A stretch of 64,000 nucleotides of DNA from Lentzea albida (GCF_900111005.1 NZ_FOFV01000001.1:992001-1056000), one strand, 5' to 3'; positions 17,427 through 25,939 are shown, counted from the stretch's first letter. The notes: generated from the letters alone by a model not told the origin. Translations and numbers: made by a program.

Positions 17427-18056
17427 TCAGTGCTGGAGCGGGAAACCGCCACCGATGCCGCGCCACGCCAGGTTGGAGATCAGCGCGACCGCCTCCTCCT
17501 TCGGCACCCGGCGGTTGTCGGCGAGCCAGGACCGGGCGGTGACCTGCGACAGGCCGACGAGGCCGACGGCCAGCAGGCGGGCGCGCTCCTCGTCGAGGCC
17601 GGCGTCGGCCGTGATGGTCTCGGTGATCGCGTCGACGGAGTCCGTCGTGGCGCGCTCGACCGCGGACTGCACCGACGGCTCCGAGCGCAGGTCCGACTCG
17701 AACACCATGCGGAACGCCTGGCCCTCGCCGTCCACGAAGTCGTAGAACGCGGCCACGGCGGCACGCACGCGCAGCTTGTTGTCACTCGTGGAGCCGATGG
17801 CGGTGCGCACGCGGCCGACCAGCTCGTCCACATGGGACTCGAGCAGTGCCATGTAGAGCTCGAGCTTGCCCGGGAAGTGCTGGTACAGCACAGGCTTGGA
17901 CACGCCGGCACGTTCGGCGATCTCGTCCATCGCCGCGGCGTGGTAGCCGTTGGCGACGAACACGTCCTGCGCCGCTGCCAGCAGTTGCGCGCGGCGGGCG
18001 GTGCGCGGCAGTCGAACGCCCCTTCCTGCGGGTGCGCTCTGCGCCGTCTCCGTCAT
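17427..18056 (-). CDS. fasR: FasR-type TetR regulator of fatty acid synthesis
   Basis: A 209-residue TetR protein. The segment GYHAAAMDEIAERAGVSKP with VLYQHFPGKLELYMALLESH closely resembles mycobacterial FasR (Rv3208), including the N-terminal RLPRTARRAQLL and the C-terminal EEAVALISNLAWRG. In mycobacteria FasR is an acyl-effector-responsive activator of the fas-acpS operon; the target here is outside the window, so function is inferred from similarity and synteny. ATG 18056 has GGAGG five bases upstream, which excludes the long in-frame extension to 18476. A TAAGGT -10 lies at 18124-18119 on the minus strand. It is convergent with the inserted hydrolase. Confidence 0.85.
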   Translation of the reverse strand: MTETAQSAPAGRGVRLPRTARRAQLLAAAQDVFVANGYHAAAMDEIAERAGVSKPVLYQHFPGKLELYMALLESHVDELVGRVRTAIGSTSDNKLRVRAAVAAFYDFVDGEGQAFRMVFESDLRSEPSVQSAVERATTDSVDAITETITADAGLDEERARLLAVGLVGLSQVTARSWLADNRRVPKEEAVALISNLAWRGIGGGFPLQH

Positions 18057-18118
18057 TGGTGCCTCCAGCACGAGTGATGCGCCGTCGGAGAGGGGTTGCC
18101 TGACCGGGGCTGAGCGCA

Positions 18119-18124
18119 ACCTTA
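18119..18124 (-). promoter_or_regulatory. Putative -10 element of fasR
   Basis: TAAGGT read on the minus strand, about 62 nt before ATG 18056. No convincing -35 was identified. Confidence 0.4.
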
Positions 18125-18182
18125 CTCGCTGGTAGCCCACATGCGGGAACCATCTGGGCCCGATTTCCCGCATCCTGGTCCG

Positions 18183-19136
18183 GTGAGCACGTTCATCCCC
18201 GCCCCGTTGTCCACCGTCGAGCTGCCGCCGCTGGACACGTCCCAGACGCCGTGGCCCGGCGAGTTCCAGCAGGTCGACGGCCACGAGGTGCACATCAGGA
18301 CCACCCCCGGCGACGGTCCTCCCGCCGTGTACGTGCACGGCCTCGGCGGGTCCGCGACGAACTGGACGGATCTCGCGGCCCAGCTGCGCGACCACGTCAC
18401 CGGTCACTCGATCGACCTGCCCGGGTTCGGGCGGTCGGAGCCGATCCCGGGCTACGACTTCAGCCTCGCCACGCACGCGCGCACGGTGACCAAGTACCTG
18501 GAAACGCTCTCACAGCCCGTGCACCTGTTCGGCAACTCCATGGGCGGCGCCATCTCGGTCATCGTCGCCGCGGGCAGGCCGGACCTCGTGAAGACGCTCA
18601 CGCTGGTCTCCCCGGCCGTGCCGGACTTCCGGCCCCGCCTCGACCGCATGTCCGACCCGCGGATGGCCCTCGCCGTCCTGCCGGTCGTCGGCGCCAGGGT
18701 CCGCCGCGAGCTCGCGAAGCTGACGCCGCACCAGCGGACCAGGCAGATGCTGGAGCTGTGCTTCGCCGACCCGAGCGTCGTGCCGGACAACCGCATCGAG
18801 GAGTCGATCGCGGAGAACGAGGAGCGCGCCCGGCAGAGGTGGGCGGGGCACGCCCTCAACCGCAGCACGGTCGGTCTCGTGCAGAGCTGGCTCACACCCG
18901 GCGCGAGGTCCCTGTGGCGGCTCCTGCCGCTGGTCGAGGCGCCGACGCTGGTGCTGTGGGGCGAGAACGACCGGCTCGTCAGCGTCCGGAAGGGCCCGCG
19001 GACGGCGCGGGCGCTGCCGAAGGGGCGACTGCTGGTGCTCCCCAAGACCGGCCACGTCGCCCAGATGGAGCGGCCCGCCACCGTGGCGAGGGCCGTGCTG
19101 GGCATGTGGGAGGCCGTCGACCAGAACACATGGTGA
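18183..19136 (+). CDS. Alpha/beta hydrolase
   Basis: A 317-residue alpha/beta hydrolase: oxyanion VHGLGGSATNW, nucleophile GNSMGG (Gly-Asn-Ser-Met-Gly), acid in WGENDRLVS, His in PKTGHVAQMERP. The GNSMGG elbow is typical of haloperoxidase and lipase-like actinobacterial hydrolases, but the substrate is unknown. GTG 18183 (VSTFIPAPLSTVELPPLD) is chosen because upstream sequence lies in the divergent fasR promoter region. It is divergent from fasR and 40 nt before the DUF3152 gene. Confidence 0.85.
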   Translation: MSTFIPAPLSTVELPPLDTSQTPWPGEFQQVDGHEVHIRTTPGDGPPAVYVHGLGGSATNWTDLAAQLRDHVTGHSIDLPGFGRSEPIPGYDFSLATHARTVTKYLETLSQPVHLFGNSMGGAISVIVAAGRPDLVKTLTLVSPAVPDFRPRLDRMSDPRMALAVLPVVGARVRRELAKLTPHQRTRQMLELCFADPSVVPDNRIEESIAENEERARQRWAGHALNRSTVGLVQSWLTPGARSLWRLLPLVEAPTLVLWGENDRLVSVRKGPRTARALPKGRLLVLPKTGHVAQMERPATVARAVLGMWEAVDQNTW

Positions 19137-19176
19137 CGAACGACGGCCATACGGGGGATGTGGGACCCTGGACGAC

Positions 19177-20175
19177 GTGAATCGCGCCCCCGAGCGAGGA
19201 CGCTCTGCTCCGCCCGCTGACCGCTACCGCCGTGGCGAGCGCCGGACCAGCGCGGAACCGCTCGCGGCCTCCTGGGAACCGGACGCCACGCAGGCGATGC
19301 GGCGGCCCCGCAAGGCCCGCGGTGTGAAGAGACTCGTCGCCAACTACGGGTGGCGGATCTACGCGATCCCGGTCCTGCTCGTGCTGACGGCTCTGGTGGT
19401 GCTCGACACCGTCCAGCCGAAGGCGCCCGCGACCGGGAGCGACGGCACCAGCACGAACGCCGCCGAGACGCCCGTGAGCACGCCCGAGGTGCCTCCGTCG
19501 GAGCTGCCGGGCAAGAAACCCGACCTGAAGATCCCGACCGCCGAGCTGCCCGCCGGTCCGGACTTCTCGCAGGACGGCGTCGGCACGTTCAAGGTCGTCG
19601 CGGGCAGCGGCCCCCGCGTCGGCGAGGGCGGCGCGCCGAAGTTCCGCAGGTACGCGATCGCCATCGAGGACGGCGTCAAGCCGGCCGACTACAACGACGA
19701 CGCGGCCGCGTTCGCCCGCACCGTCGAGGGGATCCTCTCCGACCCGCGCAGCTGGATCGGCACCAAGCAGGTCGCGCTGCAGCGGGTCGAGGCGAACCAG
19801 AACCCGGACTTCGTCGTGGCGCTGACCACCACGAAGACGACCCACACGCTCTGCGGCAAGGAGATCCCGTTCGAGACCTCCTGCTTCAACCCCGCCCAGA
19901 AGCGCGTGATCATCAACGTCGCGCGCTGGGTCCGCGGCGCCATGGTCTACGGCTCCGACCTGGCCGGATACCGCACGTACGTGATCAACCACGAGGTCGG
20001 GCACGCCCTGGGCAGCGGCCACGCGGCGTGCACCGAGAACGACGCGCCGGCCCCCGTGATGATGCAGCAGACGTTCGGCGTCTCGAACGACTTCGTCTCG
20101 CAGCTCAACGCGGGCCAGGACGTCGTGCCGGCCGACGGCAAGGTGTGCAAGCCGAACGCGTTTCCCGCTGGGTGA
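19177..20175 (+). CDS. DUF3152 membrane-anchored metzincin-like protease (Rv3207c-like)
   Basis: A 332-residue protein. A basic cytoplasmic segment (to about residue 58) is followed by one transmembrane helix (IYAIPVLLVLTALVVL), a Pro/Thr-rich spacer to about 115 and a DUF3152 domain. The domain contains HEVGHALGSGH, an exact HEXXHXXGXXH metzincin zinc motif, and a downstream VMM that could be the Met-turn. Cys residues (TLCGKE, TSCFNP, AACTEN, KVCKP) could form two disulfides, fitting an extracytoplasmic site. Proteolysis is inferred from the motif. GTG 19177 is used. Order with moeZ matches Rv3207c-Rv3206c. Confidence 0.85.
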   Translation: MNRAPERGRSAPPADRYRRGERRTSAEPLAASWEPDATQAMRRPRKARGVKRLVANYGWRIYAIPVLLVLTALVVLDTVQPKAPATGSDGTSTNAAETPVSTPEVPPSELPGKKPDLKIPTAELPAGPDFSQDGVGTFKVVAGSGPRVGEGGAPKFRRYAIAIEDGVKPADYNDDAAAFARTVEGILSDPRSWIGTKQVALQRVEANQNPDFVVALTTTKTTHTLCGKEIPFETSCFNPAQKRVIINVARWVRGAMVYGSDLAGYRTYVINHEVGHALGSGHAACTENDAPAPVMMQQTFGVSNDFVSQLNAGQDVVPADGKVCKPNAFPAG

Positions 20176-20254
20176 GACGGCTTTCCAACGGGGAAGAGCC
20201 GAGGCAGGGTAGACGTTGTCTCGGACACGGAGACATTCGTCGAGGAGGACCAGC

Positions 20255-21427
20255 ATGGCGCTTCCGCCGCTCGTTGAGCCAGCCGCGGAGCTGACCAAGG
20301 AAGAAGTCGCGCGCTACAGCCGGCACCTGATCATCCCGGACGTCGGGGTGGACGGGCAGAAGCGCCTGAAGAACGCGAAGGTGCTCGTCGTCGGCGCGGG
20401 CGGCCTGGGCAGCCCGGCACTGCTGTACCTGGCCGCGGCCGGGGTCGGCACGCTCGGCGTCGTCGACTTCGACGTCGTGGACGAGTCGAACCTGCAGCGC
20501 CAGGTGATCCACGGCCAGTCCGACGTCGGCCGCCCCAAGGCGGAGTCGGCGCGCGACTCGGTCGCCGAGATCAACCCGTTCGTCAAGGTGGTCCTGCACC
20601 AGACGCACCTCAACTCCGAGAACGCGCTGGAGATCTTCCGCGACTACGACCTGATCCTCGACGGCACCGACAACTTCGCCACCAGGTACCTGGTGAACGA
20701 CGCCGCGGTGCTGCTGGGCAAGCCGTACGTGTGGGGCTCGATCTTCCGGTTCGAGGGCCAGGTCAGCGTCTTCTGGGAGGACGCCCCGAACGGCCAGGGC
20801 CTCAACTACCGCGACCTCTACCCGGAGCCGCCGCCTCCCGGCATGGTCCCCTCCTGCGCCGAGGGCGGCGTGCTGGGTGTGCTGTGCGCGTCCATCGGCT
20901 CGATCATGGTGACCGAGGCGATCAAGCTGCTCACGGGCATCGGCGACCCGCTGCTGGGCCGCCTGATGGTCTACGACGCGCTCGAGATGTCGTACCGGAC
21001 CATCAAGATCCGCAAGGACCCGGAGTCGCCGAAGATCACCGAGCTGATCGACTACGAGGCGTTCTGCGGGGTCGTGTCCACGGACGCGCAGCAGGCCGCC
21101 GCGGGCAACACGATCACGCCGCTCGAGCTCAAGCACAAGCAGGAGTCCGGTGAGGACTTCCTGCTGGTGGACGTGCGCGAGCCGCACGAGTACGAGATCG
21201 TCAAGATCCCGGGCTCGGTGCTGATCCCGAAGGACAGGATCCTCTCGGGCGAGGCGTTCTCGGAGCTGCCGCAGGACAAGCCGCTCGTGCTGCACTGCAA
21301 GTCCGGTGCCCGGTCCGCCGAGGCCCTCGCCGCGCTGCACAAGGCGGGGTTCAAGGACGCCGTGCACGTCGGTGGCGGCGTGCTGGCGTGGGCCCGCGAG
21401 GTCGACCCGAGCCTGCCCACTTACTGA
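20255..21427 (+). CDS. moeZ: MoeZ: adenylyltransferase/sulfurtransferase for sulfur-carrier proteins
   Basis: A 390-residue two-domain protein. The N-terminal ThiF/MoeB E1-like domain has GAGGLGSPAL, the conserved Arg in ESNLQRQVI and the Asp of DGTDNF; it adenylates the C-terminal Gly-Gly of MoaD, ThiS or CysO-type carriers. The C-terminal rhodanese domain (LLVDVREPHEY) has its active Cys at residue 348 in LHCKSGARS and supplies sulfur to form the thiocarboxylate. Actinobacterial MoeZ serves molybdopterin, thiamine, cysteine and some natural-product pathways; here molybdopterin is also needed by the nitrate reductase nearby. ATG 20255 follows GAGGAGG; the 13-codon upstream extension is rejected. 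Confidence 0.96.
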   Translation: MALPPLVEPAAELTKEEVARYSRHLIIPDVGVDGQKRLKNAKVLVVGAGGLGSPALLYLAAAGVGTLGVVDFDVVDESNLQRQVIHGQSDVGRPKAESARDSVAEINPFVKVVLHQTHLNSENALEIFRDYDLILDGTDNFATRYLVNDAAVLLGKPYVWGSIFRFEGQVSVFWEDAPNGQGLNYRDLYPEPPPPGMVPSCAEGGVLGVLCASIGSIMVTEAIKLLTGIGDPLLGRLMVYDALEMSYRTIKIRKDPESPKITELIDYEAFCGVVSTDAQQAAAGNTITPLELKHKQESGEDFLLVDVREPHEYEIVKIPGSVLIPKDRILSGEAFSELPQDKPLVLHCKSGARSAEALAALHKAGFKDAVHVGGGVLAWAREVDPSLPTY

Positions 21428-21438
21428 CGCGAGTTCGT

Positions 21439-21516
21439 GCCGGTCGTCCGGTCAACCGTTCTCGTCGAATTCGGCGTAGCCCAATTCGACGAGAACGATT
21501 CGGCCGGACGACCGGC
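21439..21516. repeat. Nested inverted repeat 1 (13-bp outer, 14-bp inner arms)
   Basis: Outer arms GCCGGTCGTCCGG (21439-21451) and CCGGACGACCGGC (21504-21516); inner arms GTTCTCGTCGAATT (21458-21471) and AATTCGACGAGAAC (21483-21496); an 11-nt centre and 6/7-nt internal loops. It begins 11 nt after the moeZ stop, so it can act as terminator, but it is longer and more ordered than needed. Confidence 0.85.
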
Positions 21517-21564
21517 TTCTCGACGGACTCGCCGCCACCTGCGGAGCAGTGGCCGTCGAACACT

Positions 21565-21598
21565 GGTGCATTCGGGTGGTTCGGTGCCCGAATGCACC
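21565..21598. repeat. Inverted repeat 2 (12-bp perfect arms)
   Basis: GGTGCATTCGGG (21565-21576) and CCCGAATGCACC (21587-21598) with a 10-nt centre, in the same intergenic stretch as the other two palindromes. Confidence 0.85.
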
Positions 21599-21617
21599 TA
21601 CCAGCTGATGCGCTGTT

Positions 21618-21660
21618 CGGGTGGCGGCGCGAATCACGGCGTGTCGTGATCCACCACCCG
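21618..21660. repeat. Nested inverted repeat 3
   Basis: Outer arms CGGGTGG (21618-21624) and CCACCCG (21654-21660); inner arms ATCACG (21633-21638) and CGTGAT (21645-21650). It ends 15 bp before the -10 of the next gene, so it could be an operator. Confidence 0.65.
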
Positions 21661-21675
21661 GACGGTCTAAGCAGG

Positions 21676-21689
21676 TAGCGTGCCCGACC
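21676..21689 (+). promoter_or_regulatory. Leaderless promoter -10 (TAGCGT-N8-GTG)
   Basis: TAGCGT at 21676-21681 is 8 nt before GTG 21690, fixing that start for the kinase-fold gene. Confidence 0.6.
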
Positions 21690-22487
21690 GTGACCCGGTC
21701 CCCCGAACCGCCCCCTGCGCACGTGCGTGCGGCGTTCGGGGCACGTGACGCCGAACCAGAGCTCATCGACGGCGGCCCGGCCTGGCGCTGCGGCGACGCC
21801 ACGATCCGGCCCGCGCCCAAGCCCGCCGAGGCCACCTGGATCGCCAAGACCCTCGACGGCCTCGACGTGCACCACCTGCGCATCGGCCGCCCGCTCAGAT
21901 CCACCGACGGCCGGTACGTCGTCGGCGGCTGGTCCGCCACCAAGTTCCTCGCCGGCCGGGCCGAGTCGCGTCACGACGAGGTCATCGCCGTCGCGCAGCG
22001 CCTGCACCAGGCCACGGCCGAGCTGCCCAAGCCCCGGTTCCTCGACGCCCGCACGGACGTGTTCGCCGTCGCGGACCGCAAGGCGTGGGGCGAGGAGGAC
22101 GTGCCGCTCGAAGCCGACCTCGGCGGGCGGACGTTCGACGCGCTGAAGGAACTGCGCAAGCCGATCAACCTCAGGCCGCAGGTCGTGCACGGGGACCTGT
22201 TCGGCAACGTGCTGTTCGCGGGCAACGCGCCGCCGGCCGTCATCGACTTCACCGCGTACTGGCGCCCCGCCGAGTGGGCCGCGGCCGTGATCGCGGTGGA
22301 CGCCGTCGCGTGGGGCGGCGCGGACTCAGGCCTGTTCCACCGGTGGAGCCACCAGGCCGAGTGGGAGCAGGCGCTGCTGCGCGCGACGCTGTTCCGCCTG
22401 GCCGTGCACGCGTTGCACCCGCTGTCGACACCGCAGTCCTTCGCGGGTCTGGAGCGGGCGGCTCACCACGTCACGACCCTGCTCTGA
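21690..22487 (+). CDS. TIGR02569-family protein with aminoglycoside-phosphotransferase fold (Rv3205c-like)
   Basis: A 265-residue protein. VVHGDLFGNVLF followed by VIDFTAYWRP is the catalytic and metal-binding pattern of the APH/choline-kinase fold (HGDxxxxN then IDF). The N-terminal lobe has a beta-rich pattern, but I cannot place the ATP lysine with certainty. The family is conserved in actinobacteria next to moeZ and has no assigned substrate; antibiotic phosphorylation should not be inferred. GTG 21690 is supported by TAGCGT 8 nt upstream; the long upstream extension crosses the palindromes. Confidence 0.75.
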   Translation: MTRSPEPPPAHVRAAFGARDAEPELIDGGPAWRCGDATIRPAPKPAEATWIAKTLDGLDVHHLRIGRPLRSTDGRYVVGGWSATKFLAGRAESRHDEVIAVAQRLHQATAELPKPRFLDARTDVFAVADRKAWGEEDVPLEADLGGRTFDALKELRKPINLRPQVVHGDLFGNVLFAGNAPPAVIDFTAYWRPAEWAAAVIAVDAVAWGGADSGLFHRWSHQAEWEQALLRATLFRLAVHALHPLSTPQSFAGLERAAHHVTTLL

Positions 22488-22527
22488 GCGGGCCAATTAG
22501 CAGGTACGAAACATTGCGGAGCATCGG

Positions 22528-22549
22528 GTTAACGCGCGGTTCCTAGCGT
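22528..22549 (+). promoter_or_regulatory. Nitrate reductase promoter with an element shared with narK
   Basis: The 19-mer at 22528-22546 (GTTAACGCGCGGTTCCTAG) matches 17 of 19 bases at 25983-26001 upstream of narK. It contains the -10 TAGCGT (22544-22549), 7 nt before GTG 22557. On the complementary strand it includes an AC-N9-AC pattern, as described for GlnR sites, so GlnR or NnaR binding is possible but unproven. Confidence 0.55.
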
Positions 22550-22556
22550 CAGCGGC

Positions 22557-24512
22557 GTGACCCATTGCCCCTACTGCGCGCTGCAGTGCTCCATGAGCGT
22601 CATCGACGGCCAGGTGACTCCTGGTCCCGGTGGGCTGTGCCAGAAGGGCTGGACGGCGGGCGAGCTGCTGCGCCATCCGGGCCGGCTCACCACGCCGTTG
22701 CTGCACGGCCGGCCCGTGTCGTGGGACGAGGCGCTGGACTTCGTGGCGTCGCGGATCGCCTCCTTCGAGCCCGACGAGGTCGCCGTGTTCGGCGGCGGCG
22801 GACTGACGAACGAAAAGGCCTACGCGCTCGGGAAGTTCGCCCGCGTGGCGTTGAAGACCTCGCAGATCGACTACAACGGCCGGTTCTGCATGTCGTCCGC
22901 CGCGGCCGCGGGCAACAAGGCGTTCGGGCTGGACCGCGGCCTGCCGTTCCCGTTGACGGACCTGCGTTCCGCCGACACCGTGCTGCTGGCGGGCTCCAAC
23001 CCGGCCGAGACGATGCCGCCTTTCCTGCGGTACCTGGAAGGTGCGCGGCTGATCGTCATCGACCCGCGCCGCACGCCCACCGCCGAACGCGCGACGCTGC
23101 ACCTGCAGCCCGCACCGGGCACGGACCTGGCGCTGGCACTGGGGCTGTTGCACACGGCGGTCATCGAGGGCGTGATCGACAAGGAATACGTCACCTCGCG
23201 CACCACGGGCTTCGACGACGCGTGGCGCGTCGCGGCGCAGTGGTGGCCCGAGCAGACCGAACGCGTGACCGGGGTCTCGGCCGCGGACCAGCGCGCCGCC
23301 GTGCACATGCTGGCCGGGCGGTCGTACGTGCTGAGCGGGCGCGGCACCGAGCAGCACGCGTCCGGCACCGACACCGTCTCGGCGTGGATCAACCTGGCGC
23401 TGGCGCTGGGACTTCCCGGCCGGGTGGGCTCCGGGTACGGCTGCCTGACCGGGCAGGGCAACGGCCAGGGCGGCCGCGAGCACGGGCAGAAGGCCGACCA
23501 GCTCCCCGGTTACCGCAAGATCGACGATCCCGTGGCGCGCCGGCACGTCATGGACGTGTGGGGTGTGTCGTGGCTGCCGGGACCGGGCCGCAGCGCCTAC
23601 GAACTGCTCGTCGCCGAGGACGTCAAGGCGATGCTGGTGTTCGGCAGCAACCCGGTGGTGTCGGCGCCGCGCGCGTCCGGTGTGGCCGACCGGTTGCGGT
23701 CGCTGGACCTGCTGGTGGTGGCGGACTTCGTGATGTCGGAGACCGCCGCGATGGCCGACGTCGTGTTCCCGGTCACGCAGTGGGCCGAGGAGGACGGCAC
23801 GATGACCAACCTCGAAGGCCGGATCATCCGGCGCCGCAAGGCACTCGACCCGCCGCCCGGAGTCCGCAGCGACCTGGAGTTGCTGCAGGGCCTGGCTTCC
23901 CGACTCGGCGTGCCGAACGGGTTCCCGGCGGAACCGGCCGAGGTCTTCGAGGAGCTGCGCCGCGCGTCCGCCGGCGGGCTCTCCGACTACTCCGGCGTCA
24001 CCTACGAGCGGCTCGACTCCGAGCAACTGCACTGGCCGGTGCCCTCGGTGGAACATCCAGGCACACCAAGGCTCTTCCTCGACCGGTTCGCGCACGCCGA
24101 CGGCCTCGCGCGGTTCGTCCCGGTCGACCACCGCGGCCCCGCCGAACCGCCCGACGGCGAGTTCCCGTTGCAGGCCACCACGGGACGCGTGTTGCAGCAC
24201 TACCAGTCGGGCGCGCAGACGCGGCGCGTCGGCGAACTGCTGGCCGCCGTGCCCGAGATGTACGTGGAGGTGCACCCGGACACGGCGTCCCGGGCGGGAC
24301 TGGCCGCCGGCGAGTCCGCACACGTCGTGTCCCGGCGGGGAACCGTGACCGCGGTCGTGCGGTGCGTGCCGAGCATGCGCCCCGACGCGGTGTTCCTGCC
24401 GTTCCACTTCCCCGGTGACGGCCGGGCGAACCTGCTCACCAACCCCGCGCTCGATCCCACGAGCCGGATGCCCGAGTTCAAGGTCTGCGCTGTGCGATTG
24501 GAGCCGGCATGA
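22557..24512 (+). CDS. nasA: Assimilatory nitrate reductase catalytic subunit
   Basis: A 651-residue molybdopterin oxidoreductase that reduces nitrate to nitrite in the cytoplasm. The N-terminal 4Fe-4S ligands are Cys 4, 7, 11 and 28, and the first Cys lies three residues from the start. Later signatures include RFCMSSAAAAG, GSNPAETMP, VIDPRRTPTA, GYGCLTGQGNGQGGREHGQKAD and GSNPVVSAP. The C-terminal molydopterin-dinucleotide-binding domain starts near PLQATTGRVLQHYQSG. No Tat signal is present, consistent with an assimilatory enzyme. GTG 22557 sits 7 nt after TAGCGT, so the mRNA is probably leaderless. The next gene overlaps by 4 nt (ATGA). It depends on MoeZ-linked cofactor synthesis. Confidence 0.93.
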   Translation: MTHCPYCALQCSMSVIDGQVTPGPGGLCQKGWTAGELLRHPGRLTTPLLHGRPVSWDEALDFVASRIASFEPDEVAVFGGGGLTNEKAYALGKFARVALKTSQIDYNGRFCMSSAAAAGNKAFGLDRGLPFPLTDLRSADTVLLAGSNPAETMPPFLRYLEGARLIVIDPRRTPTAERATLHLQPAPGTDLALALGLLHTAVIEGVIDKEYVTSRTTGFDDAWRVAAQWWPEQTERVTGVSAADQRAAVHMLAGRSYVLSGRGTEQHASGTDTVSAWINLALALGLPGRVGSGYGCLTGQGNGQGGREHGQKADQLPGYRKIDDPVARRHVMDVWGVSWLPGPGRSAYELLVAEDVKAMLVFGSNPVVSAPRASGVADRLRSLDLLVVADFVMSETAAMADVVFPVTQWAEEDGTMTNLEGRIIRRRKALDPPPGVRSDLELLQGLASRLGVPNGFPAEPAEVFEELRRASAGGLSDYSGVTYERLDSEQLHWPVPSVEHPGTPRLFLDRFAHADGLARFVPVDHRGPAEPPDGEFPLQATTGRVLQHYQSGAQTRRVGELLAAVPEMYVEVHPDTASRAGLAAGESAHVVSRRGTVTAVVRCVPSMRPDAVFLPFHFPGDGRANLLTNPALDPTSRMPEFKVCAVRLEPA

Positions 24513-25939
24513 GGCGAGTGGTGGTCGTCGGGTACGGCATGGCGGGGGCACGACTGGCGGACGAGCTGCGCCGCCGCGACCCGGACGTGTCGGTGACGGT
24601 GGTGGGCGCCGAGCCGCACGCCGCGTACAACCGGGTGCTGCTGTCGACGGTGGTGGCGGGCACGATGACGCCGGAGTCGACGCGGCTGCACGACGAGAGG
24701 TGGGCGGCGGAGCACGGCGTCGACCTGCGGGTGGGCTGCGAGGTGCTGGAGATAGACCGCTCCGCGCGGACCGTGGAACTCGATTCCGGTGAACTCGTTC
24801 CCTACGACGCTCTGGTCCTCGCCACCGGCAGCACCCCGTGGGTCCCGCCCGCCGAAGGCCTGGTCGAGGACGGCGTACTCGCCCCCGGCGTCGTCGCGTT
24901 CCGCACCCTCGACGACTGCGCCGAGATCGAGGCCAAGGCCCACCGGGGCGCTCCCGTGGTCGTCCTCGGCGGCGGCCTGCTCGGCATCGAGGCCGCCCGC
25001 GGCCTGGCCGGACGCGGCTGCCTCGTCACCGTCGTCCACCCCGTCGGCCACCTCATGGAACGCCAGCTCGACCCCGATGCGGGCCACGTCCTCGCCCGCA
25101 CGCTGGGCGGCCTCGGCATCGAGTTCCGGCTCAACTCCACCGCCGCCAAGTACCTCCCCGGCGACGGCCTGGTCCTCGACGACGGCACCCACCTCCCCGC
25201 CGAGCTGGTCGTGGTCTCCGCCGGCGTGCGCGCCGAGACGTCGTTGGCGCGCAAGGCGGGCCTGACCGTCGACCGCGGCATCGTCGTGGACGACGCGTTG
25301 CGCACCAGCGACCCGCGCGTCCACGCGATCGGCGACTGCGCCCAGCACCCCGGAACGGTGTCGGGCCTGGTGCAGCCCGCGTGGGACCAGGCCGCCGTGC
25401 TCGCAGACCGCCTGACCGGCGCGAACCCCGCCGCGCGGTACCGGGGGACGTCCGTCGTCACGCGGTTGAAGGCGCGCGACGTGGACCTGGCGGCGCTGGG
25501 GGACGTGCACACCGGCGTCGACTGCCCCGACTCCGAGGTCCTGTGCTTCCAGGAACCCTCGCGCGGGCGGTACGCCAAGCTCGTGCTGCGCGACGACCGG
25601 GTCGCGGGGGCGATCGTGCTCGGCGCGCCCGACGCGGCGGCCACGATCACGCAGCTCTACGACCGCGGCATCCCCGCGCCGACCGACCGGCTCGCGCTGC
25701 TGCTCGGACGGGCGTTGCCGGCGGAGGCCGCGTCCCCCGCCGACCTGCCGTCCAGCGCGGTGATCTGCCGCTGCAACACCGTCTCCAAAGGACAGATCGT
25801 GTCGGCCTGGCGGGCGGGCGCGGAGTCGTTGCCGCAGCTCGCGGAGGCCACGCGGGCGACGACCGGGTGCGGTGGCTGCAAGGACGCGGTGTGCGGGCTG
25901 CTCGACTGGCTCGGCGCCTCACAGCCCGCCCCGGCGTGA
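24509..25939 (+). CDS. Nitrate reductase electron-transfer flavoprotein (NirB N-terminal-half-like, BFD domain)
   Basis: A 476-residue FAD/NAD(P)H oxidoreductase. The FAD fold starts VVVVGYGMAGARLADEL, the NAD fold is VVLGGGLLGIEAARGL, and the second FAD contact is VHAIGDCAQHP. The C-terminal 55 residues form a BFD-like 2Fe-2S domain with CRC and CGGC. This is the domain set of the first half of NirB without the siroheme half, so it most likely passes electrons from NAD(P)H to the nitrate reductase it is coupled to (4-nt overlap, ATGA). The role is inferred from architecture and position; standing alone it could be taken for a rubredoxin-type reductase. Confidence 0.85.
   Translation: MRRVVVVGYGMAGARLADELRRRDPDVSVTVVGAEPHAAYNRVLLSTVVAGTMTPESTRLHDERWAAEHGVDLRVGCEVLEIDRSARTVELDSGELVPYDALVLATGSTPWVPPAEGLVEDGVLAPGVVAFRTLDDCAEIEAKAHRGAPVVVLGGGLLGIEAARGLAGRGCLVTVVHPVGHLMERQLDPDAGHVLARTLGGLGIEFRLNSTAAKYLPGDGLVLDDGTHLPAELVVVSAGVRAETSLARKAGLTVDRGIVVDDALRTSDPRVHAIGDCAQHPGTVSGLVQPAWDQAAVLADRLTGANPAARYRGTSVVTRLKARDVDLAALGDVHTGVDCPDSEVLCFQEPSRGRYAKLVLRDDRVAGAIVLGAPDAAATITQLYDRGIPAPTDRLALLLGRALPAEAASPADLPSSAVICRCNTVSKGQIVSAWRAGAESLPQLAEATRATTGCGGCKDAVCGLLDWLGASQPAPA

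Noticed and set aside
21690-22487. Aminoglycoside resistance kinase
   Set aside because: The kinase fold is present, but the family is a conserved actinobacterial housekeeping gene beside moeZ; resistance is not supported.
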